A stretch of 64,000 bases of DNA from Chrysomallon squamiferum. Lineage: Eukaryota; Mollusca; Gastropoda; Neomphalida; Peltospiridae. Where the stretch lies: contig CM022672.1 of assembly GCA_012295275.1 (NCBI GenBank), forward strand, positions 23,386,476 through 23,450,475, written 5' to 3'. Shown here one piece after another: positions 27,449-40,586 of this stretch. The notes below the pieces were generated by a model, which worked only from the letters and a program-made list of their open reading frames with translations, ran no database searches and was not told the origin of the DNA. Within the stretch, counting starts at the first letter, position 1, and each line of letters starts with the position of its first letter. The position numbers and the translations under genes are program-made.

Positions 27449-28298
27449 AATAATAACAATTGCATTAATGATAATACTGTCACACTACTACTGCTAAGGA
27501 AGTAATCGATACAAAAAACTCACTAACCAGAGATGATAATGATGATGAAATAATTGCAGTAATATCAGTAATAACAACGATAGCAACAACCGTAGTTTCT
27601 GCGACGTTAACAATTACACATAATCACTGTGGAATAAAATATCAACATAAACTTTACATTCTACAAAAAAACATATAAAACGTTATGGAGTAAAAAAAAA
27701 CCACAAACATTACCTTCATTAAAAATAGATAAAACAAAAAATAAAAAAAATAAAAATAAAATAAAATAAAGATTAAAACTTAATCCAGGCAAACTGTGAT
27801 GTTCGTTGATTTGAAACTGTCGCCCGCATTCACAACACTGTGACTTACATGTTGTTCAGCCTACCAGTATTGATTCACTAATTTGACAATTCCAGATATC
27901 AGTTTTGTCTCTGTATTTGTCGGGTTCCTTTTCTTCCGTTCCTTTATCGTTTTATATGTCTGTTTTTTTCCCAAGCAAATAATACATGCTGAAGTAAAGC
28001 TATTACTTTCGCGAGAAAAAAACAGAAATTCTTTTTTCTGATTGGTCATCGTATATTCCTCGCTTTCAAAGCAAATACAGATATCTCGTTTTGCTCGTCG
28101 TTTCTTCTGTTTTCTTCCAATAGTTGCCGTTGTTATTTATTTATTTATTTATTATTATATTTGCGACTATTTTAAAACGGTTGAACCTGGGAAATGTTAA
28201 AGAATAATAATACATAGACTACATCTTTTATATATATAAAACATCTATATAAATACACACACATAAACATACATACATAGATGCCCAGCAAACGCGTA

Positions 28299-28336
<38 letters not shown>

Positions 28337-28672
28337 CATACAAACGCATTCGCACTTCGATAAGTCGTGTTGGAAGGGGTAAGCAAAAATAGTTCATTCA
28401 TACATACTCATATAGATATAAGCATACACACATACATGCATACATACATACATACAAATACATGCATACATACATACATACTTACAAATACATGCATACA
28501 TACACACTGTTGTGCATATATGCATGCATTACAAACACAATGTTAAAGACGTGTCTTTAAATTTGATTTTATATTAACAGCTGTTTTCTATGAAAATGAA
28601 TCTGTATAACGAGTTCATTATTCACTTTATTGGGAAGCACCCACACACAGATATATATTTTGTCTCATTATA

Positions 28673-28708
<36 letters not shown>

Positions 28709-28771
28709 ACTGTTTAAGAGGTAAGTCGCAAATGAAACCCATCTCGTCTCTATCATCAAAAGACTGCTGAA
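27449..28771. other. Intergenic, no gene seen; CA and CATA repeats
   Basis: Holds A-rich AAAAT tracts (27725-27770), CA repeats at about 28299-28333, CATA units at about 28430-28502 and a (TA)n run at about 28678-28705. Confidence 0.7.
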
Positions 28772-29049
28772 CTGTAATGTGATTCGACTAGCGTTCTCTA
28801 GATGTCACCTTAGTGCAGCTTTTTCCTGTTTTAGCTGTAGCAAGGCAGTGATTGCACTCGTGTAAATGTCTTTGGTAAACTGCCCGGAAAAGAACTGAGG
28901 TTAGACTCGACACCTCTACATCATAATTAATTTAATTTTATGTCTTTGAATGTGGATAAAGCACAAAACATTAAGTACTTTGGACATATAGTTTTCAAAA
29001 GACACCCGATACATTTTTCCCTTAGCAAAAAGGTATTGTTTTTATGTGT
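28772..29049 (+). repeat. Dispersed repeat, copy 1 (about 275 bp)
   Basis: This copy matches 32527-32802 in the same orientation over its whole length. Shared blocks include TGTAATGTGATTCGACTAGC, TGCAGCTTTTTCCTG, TTTGGTAAACTGCCCGGAAA, GTTAGACTCGAC and AAGTACTTTGGACATAT. The 3' end contains AAGGTATTG. A 15-18 base indel separates the copies near the front (TTATCGTCACAA is only in copy 2). No protein or terminal repeat is obvious. It may be a SINE, a LINE fragment or an unclassified element. Confidence 0.85.
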
Positions 29050-29105
29050 GTGTTTTTTTTTTTTTTTTTTTTTGAAGTACGTCTATATATATATATATAT
29101 ATATT
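29049..29105. repeat. Poly-T then (TA)n
   Basis: A T run at about 29052-29073 and TA at about 29084-29104 lie directly at the 3' edge of the dispersed repeat copy, where the other copy has none. Confidence 0.9.
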
Positions 29106-30331
29106 TCAGTACATCCTGGTTAGTGATTACGGTTATCTATATCATCTATTTATTGATACGTAATTAGTCATGTATGTAACCCAACCATATCACTAATCTT
29201 TAATATTTATTAACTGAAGACAACGTGTTTTCCTTCATTAACAAGAATTCTTAAAAACAGACTAATGAAACAATGAAGAAATAGGAATGAAACCAGCAAT
29301 TGTCACAGGAAACAAAACTATTCGGAAATACGCAGATGGGATTAATCCTGAAAAAGTAATCTTCTGTCTATTTCTATCTCGTACGCACTGATTCGGTGAT
29401 TTAGAACAATTCGAGATTCACAAGTCTTTATGACGAAATTAGAGACACAGAGAGAGAGAGAGAGAGCAGCTTAAATAGCATCGTTTGCCCTCTAATCCTT
29501 TCCTCGGTGTGTTAGAAGATTATAGATTTTTATATTCGTGCGTCTGAATGAAGGTTTGTATAACGATATCTTAGCATACTAATAGCTTTAGAAATTTGGC
29601 TTTGGTACTTTAGTAATATTCACACAAAAAAAAAAAATAGCACCTGCTATCCTTCTCCGGGCTACCCTTGTTGATTGACCTTTCATACATGATTCTCAGT
29701 AGACAGGAAAGCATGTATCACTGATGTTTAAAAAAAATTAAATAAAAACAAAATCTGTCTGCTGCACTGTTTGAGGCAGGAAAAATCCTCCAGAGCTTAA
29801 CCTGATGATAATGGATCCTATAGAGTCAGGCCAGAGTTGTAACAACAGACCAATAGCTTGCTCCTCCACACTAACCTATACACCCACACGATGATAGACT
29901 ACCGATGTCAATTGATCCTGCAGCCCATCAGTCTACAGTTAAGTATCCTCATCATTACAAGACGCATTTAAAACTCCAGCCCCCAAAAAAAAAAATTGAA
30001 AATAATAATAATAATAATAATAATAAAAAATAATAATAATAATAATAAATATAAAAAAATCAGTGAGTGAGACAGCGAAATAAAAGAAATGAGTAACGAG
30101 GTGAAAGTTTCAAGTATTGAACATTTCCTTAAACTTGCTACATAAACATCTGATTAAGAGCTTCCAACGTTGTGGTATCAAATCTGTTTTTAACTTGTTG
30201 ATGTGTTAGGATAGTTGCCAGGGCCAGGTCACTTAGCTTTGATGGTAATTGTAGATTTTCTGGCAATGAAAAATAAGTAAGATTGATTCTGGGAAATAAG
30301 TAATTCCCATAGATCACAGTTAAAGAATAAA

Positions 30332-30366
<35 letters not shown>

Positions 30367-32526
30367 ATAGGAAATGATACTGTAAATATGTCTGTACAAA
30401 TTGTACAAGTCTATTACCGGCAGCATTACGACTGTAAATATTTTCATAGAGACATGTTTATTTAGTTTCTTATTTCGAAATAGCAAACAGACACCACATA
30501 AATATTAAGATGAAATTTACTGCAGTGGCGTTCATGATAAAACGTCAGTGTGAAAGAAGAACTGAACGGATCAGTTGTCACTACAAACCAACCTTGGCGT
30601 TAAAACGGGAAATTAGTACGACCGGAACCGCTACCACATCTTCTTTCAATCACCTCACACACTAATGTCTTAGGCAGACAACCCATGCTCCTTGAACATG
30701 TAAACACGATTCACACTGTTGCTGTTTCCTTGATTAGTACTACCACGTAATAATCCAGAACATTTTGAGGAATTATTTAATTATTCTAGCGTGGTGACAT
30801 ATAGTGAAAAAATATATACCTTCTCCCGTTCAAGCTAACTACAGACACACGTAATTTGGAAACGAATACCAAAAACTTTTGCTTTTTTATTTTGTACATG
30901 ATAGACACCAGTCAAAATAACAGGTTTAAATATATATTTCAGATGATGTGTATGAAGAGAAACAAAAAGTAGAAAAAGTTAAAATGATAAAATAAACGTT
31001 TGTATTAGAAAGATTATGCAGAAATGAAGTTCGATATATACTGATACATAAACATATATACACTCAGACATAAACATCATAAAAAAGTCAAAAACGACAA
31101 AGAAAATATATCTCAACCACATGAAGAGGATTATTTTAGCTATTTTTAAACAAAGATAGCCCTTTCTGTAAAACAATCCTTCTCCATTGCAGTGTGTTAC
31201 TTCTATATACATTTCAATTTGATGTCTACATTATTACCTTCTATAATGACGCTGAAAACTTCCGACGTACTTCCAAATGTGCATCACTGCTATTGTCGCT
31301 GACCGTGGTGACCAGAAACAATACTGGTAATTGTTACAAACCGCCACTATTTAATGAGCAGTTAGCTGTTACTTGCCGTCAAAAACAGGAATGTTTTCTA
31401 TAAACGTCGTATTTATCTACGTCTGACAAGCGAAAGATGATCAAGGAATTAATGACAGAGGAGTACTGGAACAGCTTTCTAGTATCTTTAAGAAAACTGT
31501 CCCACTTTATCATTTCATTTCCTTTTGTCTGATGTGTCGCAAGATCAAACATGATGAACTCTTGGGACATCTCCAATTTCAGCAAGTACACTTTGGCCAG
31601 TGAACCGTGGCTTGTGCTTTTCGTTCTGTGAGAATGTACCTAACAGAAGATTCCTTGCTCTTAGAAGGCTGGAATAGCCTATTTAAATGACTGACTTCTT
31701 CTGTCATGCGCATATCTTTACGTTTTAATGGATGATGATTTGAACAGTGTCCGTTAAACGAAATCATAGAGGTCAAACGAAAAATAGTCTACAGAGTATA
31801 GTATATAATTATACTAATGATAATTTCAAAGCTTTATTTTTTATTTCGGATAATGAGTTTCTATTCTGTAATTTACACATGCGCCGAAAAATTCATTTAT
31901 ATTTATCACTGTGTTATATGTCTGGACTTAATGGAATTGTCGACTCAATTTGTTGGCGTTTTTCTGTCTACAAGAGTTCTAATTAATGACCGATATTATT
32001 TCCTCCGTCGTCAGTTTCAAGAAAGAAAGAAAAAAAAAGATTATGAGAATGTTCTCAGCGAACTTTGTAGTTTGTGCAGGATACTGATAAAAAAAAAATA
32101 TATATATATATATATATTTTACAAGAAACATTTACAACGCGAATTTTTCACATACGTACACACGCATAAACACTCACACACGTGCACAAACACACAAGTA
32201 ACAAACGAGAGTTATCGGAAAGATTAATTATACTGTGAAAAGTCTAGATTCGTCTATACTATTTCCGAGCAAAATTGAATATTCAAATTAATAATGTGTT
32301 TTCATAATGTGCTTATGGGTTCTTATCTTACAAACCTAATTTGCTTTGAAGAATTAGTGGAGCTGAGGCCCACTGCAACCTTATATTTTCCTATATTTTT
32401 CCTAATATAAATACCTAACATACTCATTATTCTTTTAAATGGTCAATTATATCCTAATATATCGACAGACGTTGTCATAATGATTAAGGAAATTCTGTTT
32501 TACAGTCTTGAAAAAAAAATGCAGGT
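29106..32526. other. Intergenic, no gene seen
   Basis: Contains (AAT)n at about 29998-30048, poly-T at 30335-30362 and (TA)n at about 32097-32118. Open frames at 30979-31212, 31194-31591, 31579-31776 and 31747-32227 overlap one another on different strands and frames and show no recognisable domain. Confidence 0.55.
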
Positions 32527-32802
32527 CTGTAATGTGATTCGACTAGCGCTCTGTAGCTGTCACCTTCGTTATCGTCACAAAGTGCAGCTTTTTCCTGGTT
32601 TAGCTGCAGCAAGGCAATAACTGCACTCGTGTATACGTCTTTGGTAAACTGCCCGGAAAAAAACTTAAGTTAGACTCGACAGCTCTACATCACAATTATT
32701 TTTATTTTTATGGTCTTTGAATGTGGATACAGTATAAAATATTAAGTACTTTGGACATATGGGTTTCAAAAGACACCGTAATAGGAAGGTATTGCTTTTG
32801 TG
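32527..32802 (+). repeat. Dispersed repeat, copy 2 (about 275 bp)
   Basis: This is the partner of the copy at 28772-29049, about 3.75 kb downstream in direct orientation. Differences are scattered substitutions and small indels, so the duplication is old. The open frame at 32759-32944 starts inside its end and continues into unique sequence; it has no recognised domain. Confidence 0.85.
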
Positions 32803-33691
32803 TATCTTTCTCCAGATAACACATACCATGGACAATGTTAATCAGTCTATTGTGCTGAGCTGTCAAATATATAATTACAGGACTATATTTATTATACTTA
32901 CGTTGAACATATTGATTATTTTTAAATGCATATCAACACTGTGATTGCAAATATAAAAAAAATAAAATAAGGCACATTTCGAAGCAGGGTCTGTGGTACA
33001 TTCATAGCAGTCGATTGTCAAGTACTAAAAAATTTGGGTTATGTAATAATTTTTAGTTTACTTCATCGATTTCTTTTACACTTTCTGAATAAAATAACCC
33101 CAAATACCAAACAAAAGCAATAAAAAAAAAAATCTAAATCGCAATCACTGCTCTAGCTGTTCAAGATCATTACATGACTTCATTTCAAAATATGCATCTC
33201 AGTTCCAGCTACCGCTACTGCCATTTCTGGTGTTGTTGTATCATAAAAACCTTAATATAGAGTTTAAATTTAAATTTATGTCCATTTACATGTTTTACTG
33301 ACGCTGATAAAGACCAGGTCTGTTTCAAAACCCTCTAGTAAGATGATTCCGTAAATGTATTGCTGGTTTTGTTTTTGCAAAGATCTATGAAATCTATTGA
33401 ACGCCTACCGAAAACACCTAATTCAGAACAGCCATTTCAGTAGGCTGTTTAACATCACGTTATCCAGTAGATTATAAATTAATCTTGCCTTGTTGCTCTA
33501 TTTTCTTTGTCTCACAGGTTCACCGGCAGAGTAATTCAGTACATCAACACAGTAGTTAGTTAAATGTCTTAAACAAGTGATGTGATTAAATAACAAGTAA
33601 TCAATACTTATTATGATTATATAATAATTCTGAAATTGCAATAAAATAAAAGATCTTTGTGATTTCTGGATTTATCTCTCTATCTATGTCT

Positions 33692-33779
33692 GTGTAACGG
33701 CTGCATATTTGTGTTCATATTTAGTAATATTCTTCTCTGACTGACTGTCTTTCTGTGTCTGTCTGTCTGTCTGTCTCTC
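33692..33779 (+). repeat. Dispersed repeat copy 2 with TCTG tail
   Basis: Same GTGTAACGGCTG module as 8413-8475. Here the TCTG/CT tail is short and followed by GATGCAGACAGAGAGTGAGA, whereas the first copy has a long pure CT tract. Confidence 0.75.
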
Positions 33780-35950
33780 TGATGCAGACAGAGAGTGAGA
33801 GATATTGATGATTCCATTTTCAGCGGCATTAGCATAGAAAATTTACATTAAAAACAAAATTATTCACTTGTTAAATTTCTTTTCAAACTGCAATCGCCAA
33901 GAACAAAATTAGTCAGAAAACTTATAACATTCCTTCATTATCCTTTTTCACATAAAACTGTTTGATAATCTATCGCCTGCAGTACTTTTATGATTACATT
34001 TTAGATATTCATTTACGTTTTCACAGAGTGGTAAAAAAAGAAAAAAAAAAAGTAATAAAAGACCATAATATTATTTAGGCATGCAGACACTTTTCAAAAT
34101 AATTCTTGCGTGATACGGATTATGTCCACTAATCAGAAGAGTTCTTTCAGAGAATCAGGTGATGTGTCAACGTGATGAGAGCTCTTATCCCTCATTTTAT
34201 TGGTTTGTCAATAGTCGCATCAACTCCGGTGAAGCACACATAAAACTGCTTGTATGTTGTCGGTTATGTTAACAAATATAAACACAGAAATTCTTTTATC
34301 AGTTTACAGTGATTGCATATCATATCTGAAGAGTACCCCAAGCACTCGAAAATACATACAAACAGACGCAAACGTAGACACACACAAAAAAGGAAAACAT
34401 AAATAAAACAGATTAGGTCGAACATAAATTATTTGATAGAAGACGTGTAATGATGTGTTTGGTACTAACCGTCTTCGCCCTTCCCTGACATCGGCTGTAT
34501 CAAATTAAAAAGAAAAAAAAGTATATGAGGAAATTTTGACAAGAAACACACCATCTTCCCTGTCATTTACTTGTTTTATGTTTAGTACAAAACCATGACA
34601 TGAATAGATAATGGAACAAAAATGCTTGTTTACAAATAGGTACAGGAAATCAGACTAGAGACTGACTTAAAAACAATCCCTGAGTTAAACGGAGACCAAG
34701 AACGATTTGCAAAACACACAGAGATCAAATAAAATCCAACAACAAGGCCATTTCATTTAGTCATAAACTACTGTAAGAGTAATCCAGAGAGACATTTTCG
34801 AGCTAATAATGATTCAGAGAAAATGCAGCAACGAGAACAGTATCGAGGACATTAACAATAATAACAATTATTATTATTGTTGTGTTTTTTTTATTATTGT
34901 TATGTTGTTGCATTAACTGTTTCTTTCTGAGTTGTTTTTTAAATTTATTATTAACTAAATCACATTTTGAACAAACGAAGTTATAAATAAAAATAGCAGT
35001 AGTCATTTTGTTTGTTTGTATATTTAAGTGGGTATTTTTTATTTTTTGTTTTTGGTATTTTTATGTGTGAATGATGTGTACTTATCTCGAACATAACACT
35101 TATGGATAATTTAATGAAAATTATGAGATAAATTTGTAACCCAGAAAATCTGGATACATTCATGAATTAATGAAAAACTAAAAACGAAATGCCGTGATGA
35201 TAAAAAAAAAACACTGAATTTTCTGTTCTGTCAGTGTTTTCATACACAGCTTTTAGCAATATTGTATCTCGTGCCGTTCACGGAAGCGGAAAGTACTTTT
35301 AACAAACAATGATGTCTGCACGAATCAGAAACCACTGATTTTTAACGGACATTAAAAGGCGCTATTCGCGAATCTCGTTTCACAAGTTCTTCAATCGTTA
35401 TTTATAAATTATTTATGGAAGAAACTACGAGCACCAGACACTACTTAGCACTGCTGATGGTTACGAAATAATCTGACTTCCAACTGAAGACACGAACACA
35501 ATTATTCACACCAGCCCGCAACTATTGGGGCATAAACGTGCATCAGCAACGGAACCTCTTAAGGGTACTAAATGATAAACTTGACATAAAACCTTTTGAA
35601 GTTTCACATAAATAGATTCATTGCAATAAACTACGTAGTTGTTTGTAGTTGGCATTTTTCGTTGTTTTTTTATTTTTATTTTTTATTTTTTTGGTTGCAT
35701 GATTTTCCATGGTCTTTGTTGTGACGTTATCCTTTTTTCATTTAATTATTGTAATATAGACAGGATATTATTAATAAAATTTACGTTAATATTTAAAGTT
35801 TAATATAGGCTTACTGATAACTATATCGCCTAAGATATACATGCAGACACAAACGGATTCTTCATAAAGAAATGACATTTTAAAAATAAATTATGCATAA
35901 AATGAAATGTCATATCTACTAGAAACGCGAAAGTACATTTATGCGCTCCT
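33780..35950. other. Intergenic, no gene seen
   Basis: AT-rich unique DNA. Small frames at 34803-35006 and 34981-35163 are A/T-rich without motifs. A short ATT/TTG patch lies at about 34858-34905. Confidence 0.6.
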
Positions 35951-35953
35951 TCA

Positions 35954-35956
<3 letters not shown>

Positions 35957-36037
<81 letters not shown>

Positions 36038-36040
36038 CAT
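35957..36040. repeat. Long (AT)n, about 70 bp, then TATG
   Basis: A pure AT run of about 35 units is followed by three TATG units. It produces the YIYIYI open frames. Confidence 0.97.
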
Positions 36041-36183
36041 ACGAACACATCTCACACACCCACAAGGACACACCCACAAACACACATAAACAACAAAATG
36101 GGCACCAACACGAATACAAACATAACTGAATACATACAACTTTGTGACTAATTGCCCACAATGCATTGTTAGTTGCTACCACC

Positions 36184-36385
36184 TCGACAATTCTTACTTC
36201 CTGCTATCAAGTTTCGGCAGCAGCTCTTCTCCTATGTAGTTTTTGCAACGTGCACTCCTCGACAATTTACTACATCCTGTAATTATGTTTTGGCGGTGGC
36301 TGGCCTCCACAGCGTTATTCGTTAATTTCCACCATTCGTATTAAAGTTTGGCAGTGGCTCGCCTCTTATGTGCTAGTCTTGTTCG
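36184..36385 (+). repeat. Diverged tandem repeat, three units of about 60-76 bp
   Basis: TCGACAATT recurs at 36184 and 36259. GTTT(C/T)GGCNG recurs at 36211 and 36287, with a third, slightly shorter form at 36346, each followed by GGCT-like sequence and CTC(C/T)-rich sequence. The block is GC-richer than its surroundings and has no open frame through all units. Confidence 0.6.
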
Positions 36386-37004
36386 TTGCCTCCGGACTAA
36401 CAACTTATCTCATGGTCTCAGCGAGCTACTTGTATTTGTCGCTCTTTGACGAGATCTTTTCAATCGCAATTTTGTTTAATGAACTCAATTATTCGTCCAA
36501 GCTTTATCAACCTGTATTCTCTTTAGGGGTTTAACACCTCATTTGCGATAGCGTACTGCCTGTATACCATGATCACGTGCGTTTGTCTCGTTCTTTCCTA
36601 CGCCAGTGTTTTTAACAAAATCTAAGTGACGTACCGCGGATGTGGAGATCTTTTCACTGCCGACGTTATTTGGTCGTTTATGTTTTTTTGAATCCTTTTG
36701 CCTAAAATGTCATGTCTTTTAAATAGTTTCGCAGGACATCAAATGTGATACTGTACGAATTAAAAATATCTGTAATACTCTTTTAGACTGAGAATCTGGA
36801 AATAACAACCAGAAGAACAAACCACATCGTTAAAGGAATATTTAGGTCAAATATAAGACTTACGTGTTAGAGAGATGGGTTTTTCTTCATGTTCCAACAA
36901 ATATCAGGCATTTAAAAAAAAATAATAATAATAAATTAAGAAGAAGAAGGAGAAAAAAGAAAGAAAGAATAAGCATTAATGAAAAAAATAAATAAATAAA
37001 ATAA

Positions 37005-37056
<52 letters not shown>

Positions 37057-38958
37057 TCTTTTCTTTAATAATAATAATTCTAACATTTTCTTTTTTTCCC
37101 CCAGCTAACATTCCCCGCTAAAACCCAGCTGGATCTATTCTAAATAATATTTAACATCACCGGCAAATCTTTGTTTTCAAATAGAAAATTCGAAGACGGT
37201 CAAATGATCATCTAATCAGCGAGCTGCAGTCTGTAGAGTACAACAAATTTATACGATTATCGAAAACAAAATTCTCGTTATACAATCCATACTCCAAACA
37301 TTTAATTTCTGTGAACTATTTTTTTTTTTTTTTTTTTTTTTATCTGGCAAGTATATTGCGATTTTAACGAGAAAAACATATTAATAACCAAAACGGTTAA
37401 AATAAAAAATAAATATGTGACATAAAAAAACTTATTAACACAAAACTATACAAATATGTATATACATTTACAAATGATTACCTAAATTTCTGATTCGGGA
37501 GGATTACACATTAGCTAACGGTATTCCATCAACAGTGACACAGCAAGGTGAATGTTACGTGTGCCTCCTTAGGATAATGCTTCAGTAAACACGTTACATA
37601 TTAAATACGCTGTCAGGATAATGAAAAAACAGTGTAGGCTGTAGAGTACATATCAAACGACCACCGGCTAATGCTCGGAACAAGGTGCCCATGTAGCAGC
37701 TGGTGTAATCCCATTAGTTTAGTACAATACGAGAACTGAAATGAAATCAGATTTGCATGAAGTAACGGACTAACTGCCTTGTCACATTAAATACAGGTTT
37801 TATGTAATTTACGAGATGTAAATTAATAAACAAATATGCAAAACCTCATAGAAAAAAGGAATAGAATAAGAACAAATATATGATATTCATGTGTGGGGGA
37901 AAAGCCTGCCGCACAGCTCTATTACTGAGCAAGATAATAAAACTGATAAGCCAGCCATAATGATGCAGCAGTTGGAGTTATTGCTCTGCTCTGATAATGT
38001 TACTTAAATAATGACATTGTTGCTAACATTACAACTACAATCACATTACAGCTATTACTGTTATAATGTCATAGTTGTTTGCTCTTTGTTCTGGAAAAAC
38101 AAAAAAAAATTCCCTATCGTTGCAAAAACTGCATTATTTCTAATGCAGCTATTACAAAAAAACAGGTTTATGTGTGGAAACGTATAAATTTAGTATAATA
38201 AACGCCCTCTGTGAGAAAGTACTTGTACTTTTCTATCTAAAGTCATAACCATTAGACATACGATTCATACTGATAACAAAAACAAAAAAAATCATATTAA
38301 AGTACTAGTAGCCTATAAAATCTGACACGTAGCCCAATCTTAAATACGAAGCCATAGAAAAAGTATTAATTATCAGACATTAACGTGTTTTTAACAGTCT
38401 TCATTATCCCACACCTAACTTGACAGGGATGATCTCACAAAATCCACGTGGTTGAGTTTTGCCAAAAGACAAACAAACAAAAAAAATACACTTGTATTTA
38501 TACGTTGGTGCTGATTTAAAATACATTCTCTAGCTAATGGCGACTTATCTGTGTTAACTGAAGATTAGGTGCAAATTAAAACATTAGAAAAATGATTTAA
38601 ATCTCAGTGAACTTGATATAATAATTTACAAGGTGAAATGTGTTGTAATTTATATAATGCATTGCAATATAACTGCATACATCGTGCAAAAATACTAAAC
38701 TTGAAAAGACAGTGAGTATATGTTACAGTAATGAAACAAACACATGCTATATTTACTTGGTTCTATCCTGTGTTATTTTTATAATCTGACCTCAACTGAC
38801 GCATGAAAATGGTTTGAAGTAAACAAGATTGACTAAAATATTGTGATTGAATAAGATGGATATTTCTGTTTCAGGAAAATAAATGTATTAATGTGCGGTA
38901 TTTTTTTTCTATTTTTCTTTCTCTCTTTACAGAATATATAATTATTGGTGTGTGTATG

Positions 38959-38966
<8 letters not shown>
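36386..38966. other. Intergenic, no gene seen; (AAT)n and poly-T
   Basis: (AAT)n lies at about 36998-37055 and poly-T at 37319-37341. The rest is unique AT-rich DNA without an open frame above 60 codons apart from the translated repeat. Confidence 0.65.
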
Positions 38967-38989
<23 letters not shown>

Positions 38990-38992
38990 GTA

Positions 38993-39124
38993 GATAATGT
39001 GATATATATGATTCATTATTCCTGACCTCTGCGATGCACTCGAAAGTTAAAAAGAGCCAGCAATTGTGTCACCAAGGACTGGGCATTGTCTAATAGCTAT
39101 TCCTGGTTTAAACATATATATCAC

Positions 39125-39161
<37 letters not shown>

Positions 39162-39264
39162 AGATAGATAGATAGATATAGATAATGTGATATATATGTG
39201 ACACAATTGCTGGCTCTTTTTAACTTTCGAGTGCATCGCAGAGGTCAGGAATAATGAATCATAT
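38993..39264. repeat. Composite palindrome: two tail-to-tail element copies joined by TATC/GATA
   Basis: The outer arms, 39006-39072 and 39198-39264, are perfect inverted copies over 67 bases. GATAATGTGATATATATG lies at 38993-39010 and 39181-39198, and its inverse lies at 39113-39130. The centre is (TATC)n turning into (GATA)n at about 39161. The simplest reading is a short element with 18-bp inverted ends (38993-39130) followed by a TATC tail, met tail-to-tail by an inverted copy that lacks the 40-bp segment 39073-39112. Transcription would give a long hairpin RNA. Confidence 0.85.
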
Positions 39265-40530
39265 TACCAGTCCATCTAGACTGCATAATTAACCATTGAT
39301 TTTTCTCGTTCCAACCGTGTCATGTAAGGACATATATGTTACAAAATTAATACAAACAGTAAAGGAAAATGAAGAAGGATTATTCGGTTTAAAGATCAGA
39401 ATAGTGACATACTTTGATTTTCAATAACCGGTGATGGAAAATAGGAATACTAGTCGCCAATATAAAAAAGCAGCTCTTGGCTGGGCAATATTTACACTGT
39501 GCTTCAATATTGGATTCTCTGCTCTGTGCAACGTCTAGGTCAGGATGGCATGTAAAGACAAACATTTACTCTGTAGTTAGAAACTCACATTAACTCACAT
39601 TAGCGTAGATCGTCAACTAGGGCACCTGCTGCATAATGTCACATTATTCGCAAATTAATTTAAGTTTCTGAAATATTAAAAGGTAAAGACACGTTCAGTG
39701 AACCATTTTAAAATTTGCTGTATTTTATTTTATTTTATTTTATTTATTTTGCGTATCGGACAATATGACAGATCGTAATTTTAATACATGATATAAATTA
39801 ACGCTCAAAATTGAAAAATGAAAACTTGATTGTTGTGTCTGTAATTTCCGAAGGAAAATATTTTAATAAGGAACTCAAGTTTCGAGGTCGTTGCCCAGAG
39901 TAGAATATCTGAAAACAGATCCTGAATATAATATCCAAGATGTACTCAGTTCCATAAACTGAAGAAAATAAAATAAACATATAGTCTCACACACTCAGGG
40001 ACAAACACACGCACACGCATACAAACACAGCCATACACACACACACACGTTTGGACACAAGCCTATCAGTTGTTACTAAAATCATTTAAAGGATCACTAT
40101 TTGCCGGACTTCGGAAAATCCGGAAAATTCGGGACAATATAAAAATATTTTCGAATCTACTTAAATTCGGTCCAGTGCGGGAGTAAGTCATCTATGCATT
40201 CATGCTCTGCATGCTCTTTTTCATGTTAGAATTCTCAAGTTATAACACTGTGTGATTGTGGGGCGTGTGTGTGCGATCCTTCAAACTTAGCTACATGACT
40301 GAAATATTGAAAATTCTCCGTGGGCAAAAGTGATATGACTATGTGATATTCTTCACGTGAAACTAATATTATCTAAAACAATCATTTTCTTAAGGAACAA
40401 AAACCGGAAAAACACAACAACAAAAAAACAAAAACAAAAACCCACAAGTAAACAAAACAAAAAATGTTAAATAAAGTAAATTAAAAATGAAAGAAAATTC
40501 TCCAAATAGACATTTAATTTCTTTATATAT
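39265..40530. other. Intergenic, no gene seen
   Basis: Includes a (TTTTA)n patch at 39720-39750 and CA-rich sequence near 40005-40050. Confidence 0.65.
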
Positions 40531-40536
40531 TATTAC

Positions 40537-40585
<49 letters not shown>

Positions 40586-40586
40586 G
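40531..40586. repeat. (ATT)n microsatellite
   Basis: About 18 ATT triplets followed by poly-T. Confidence 0.97.
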
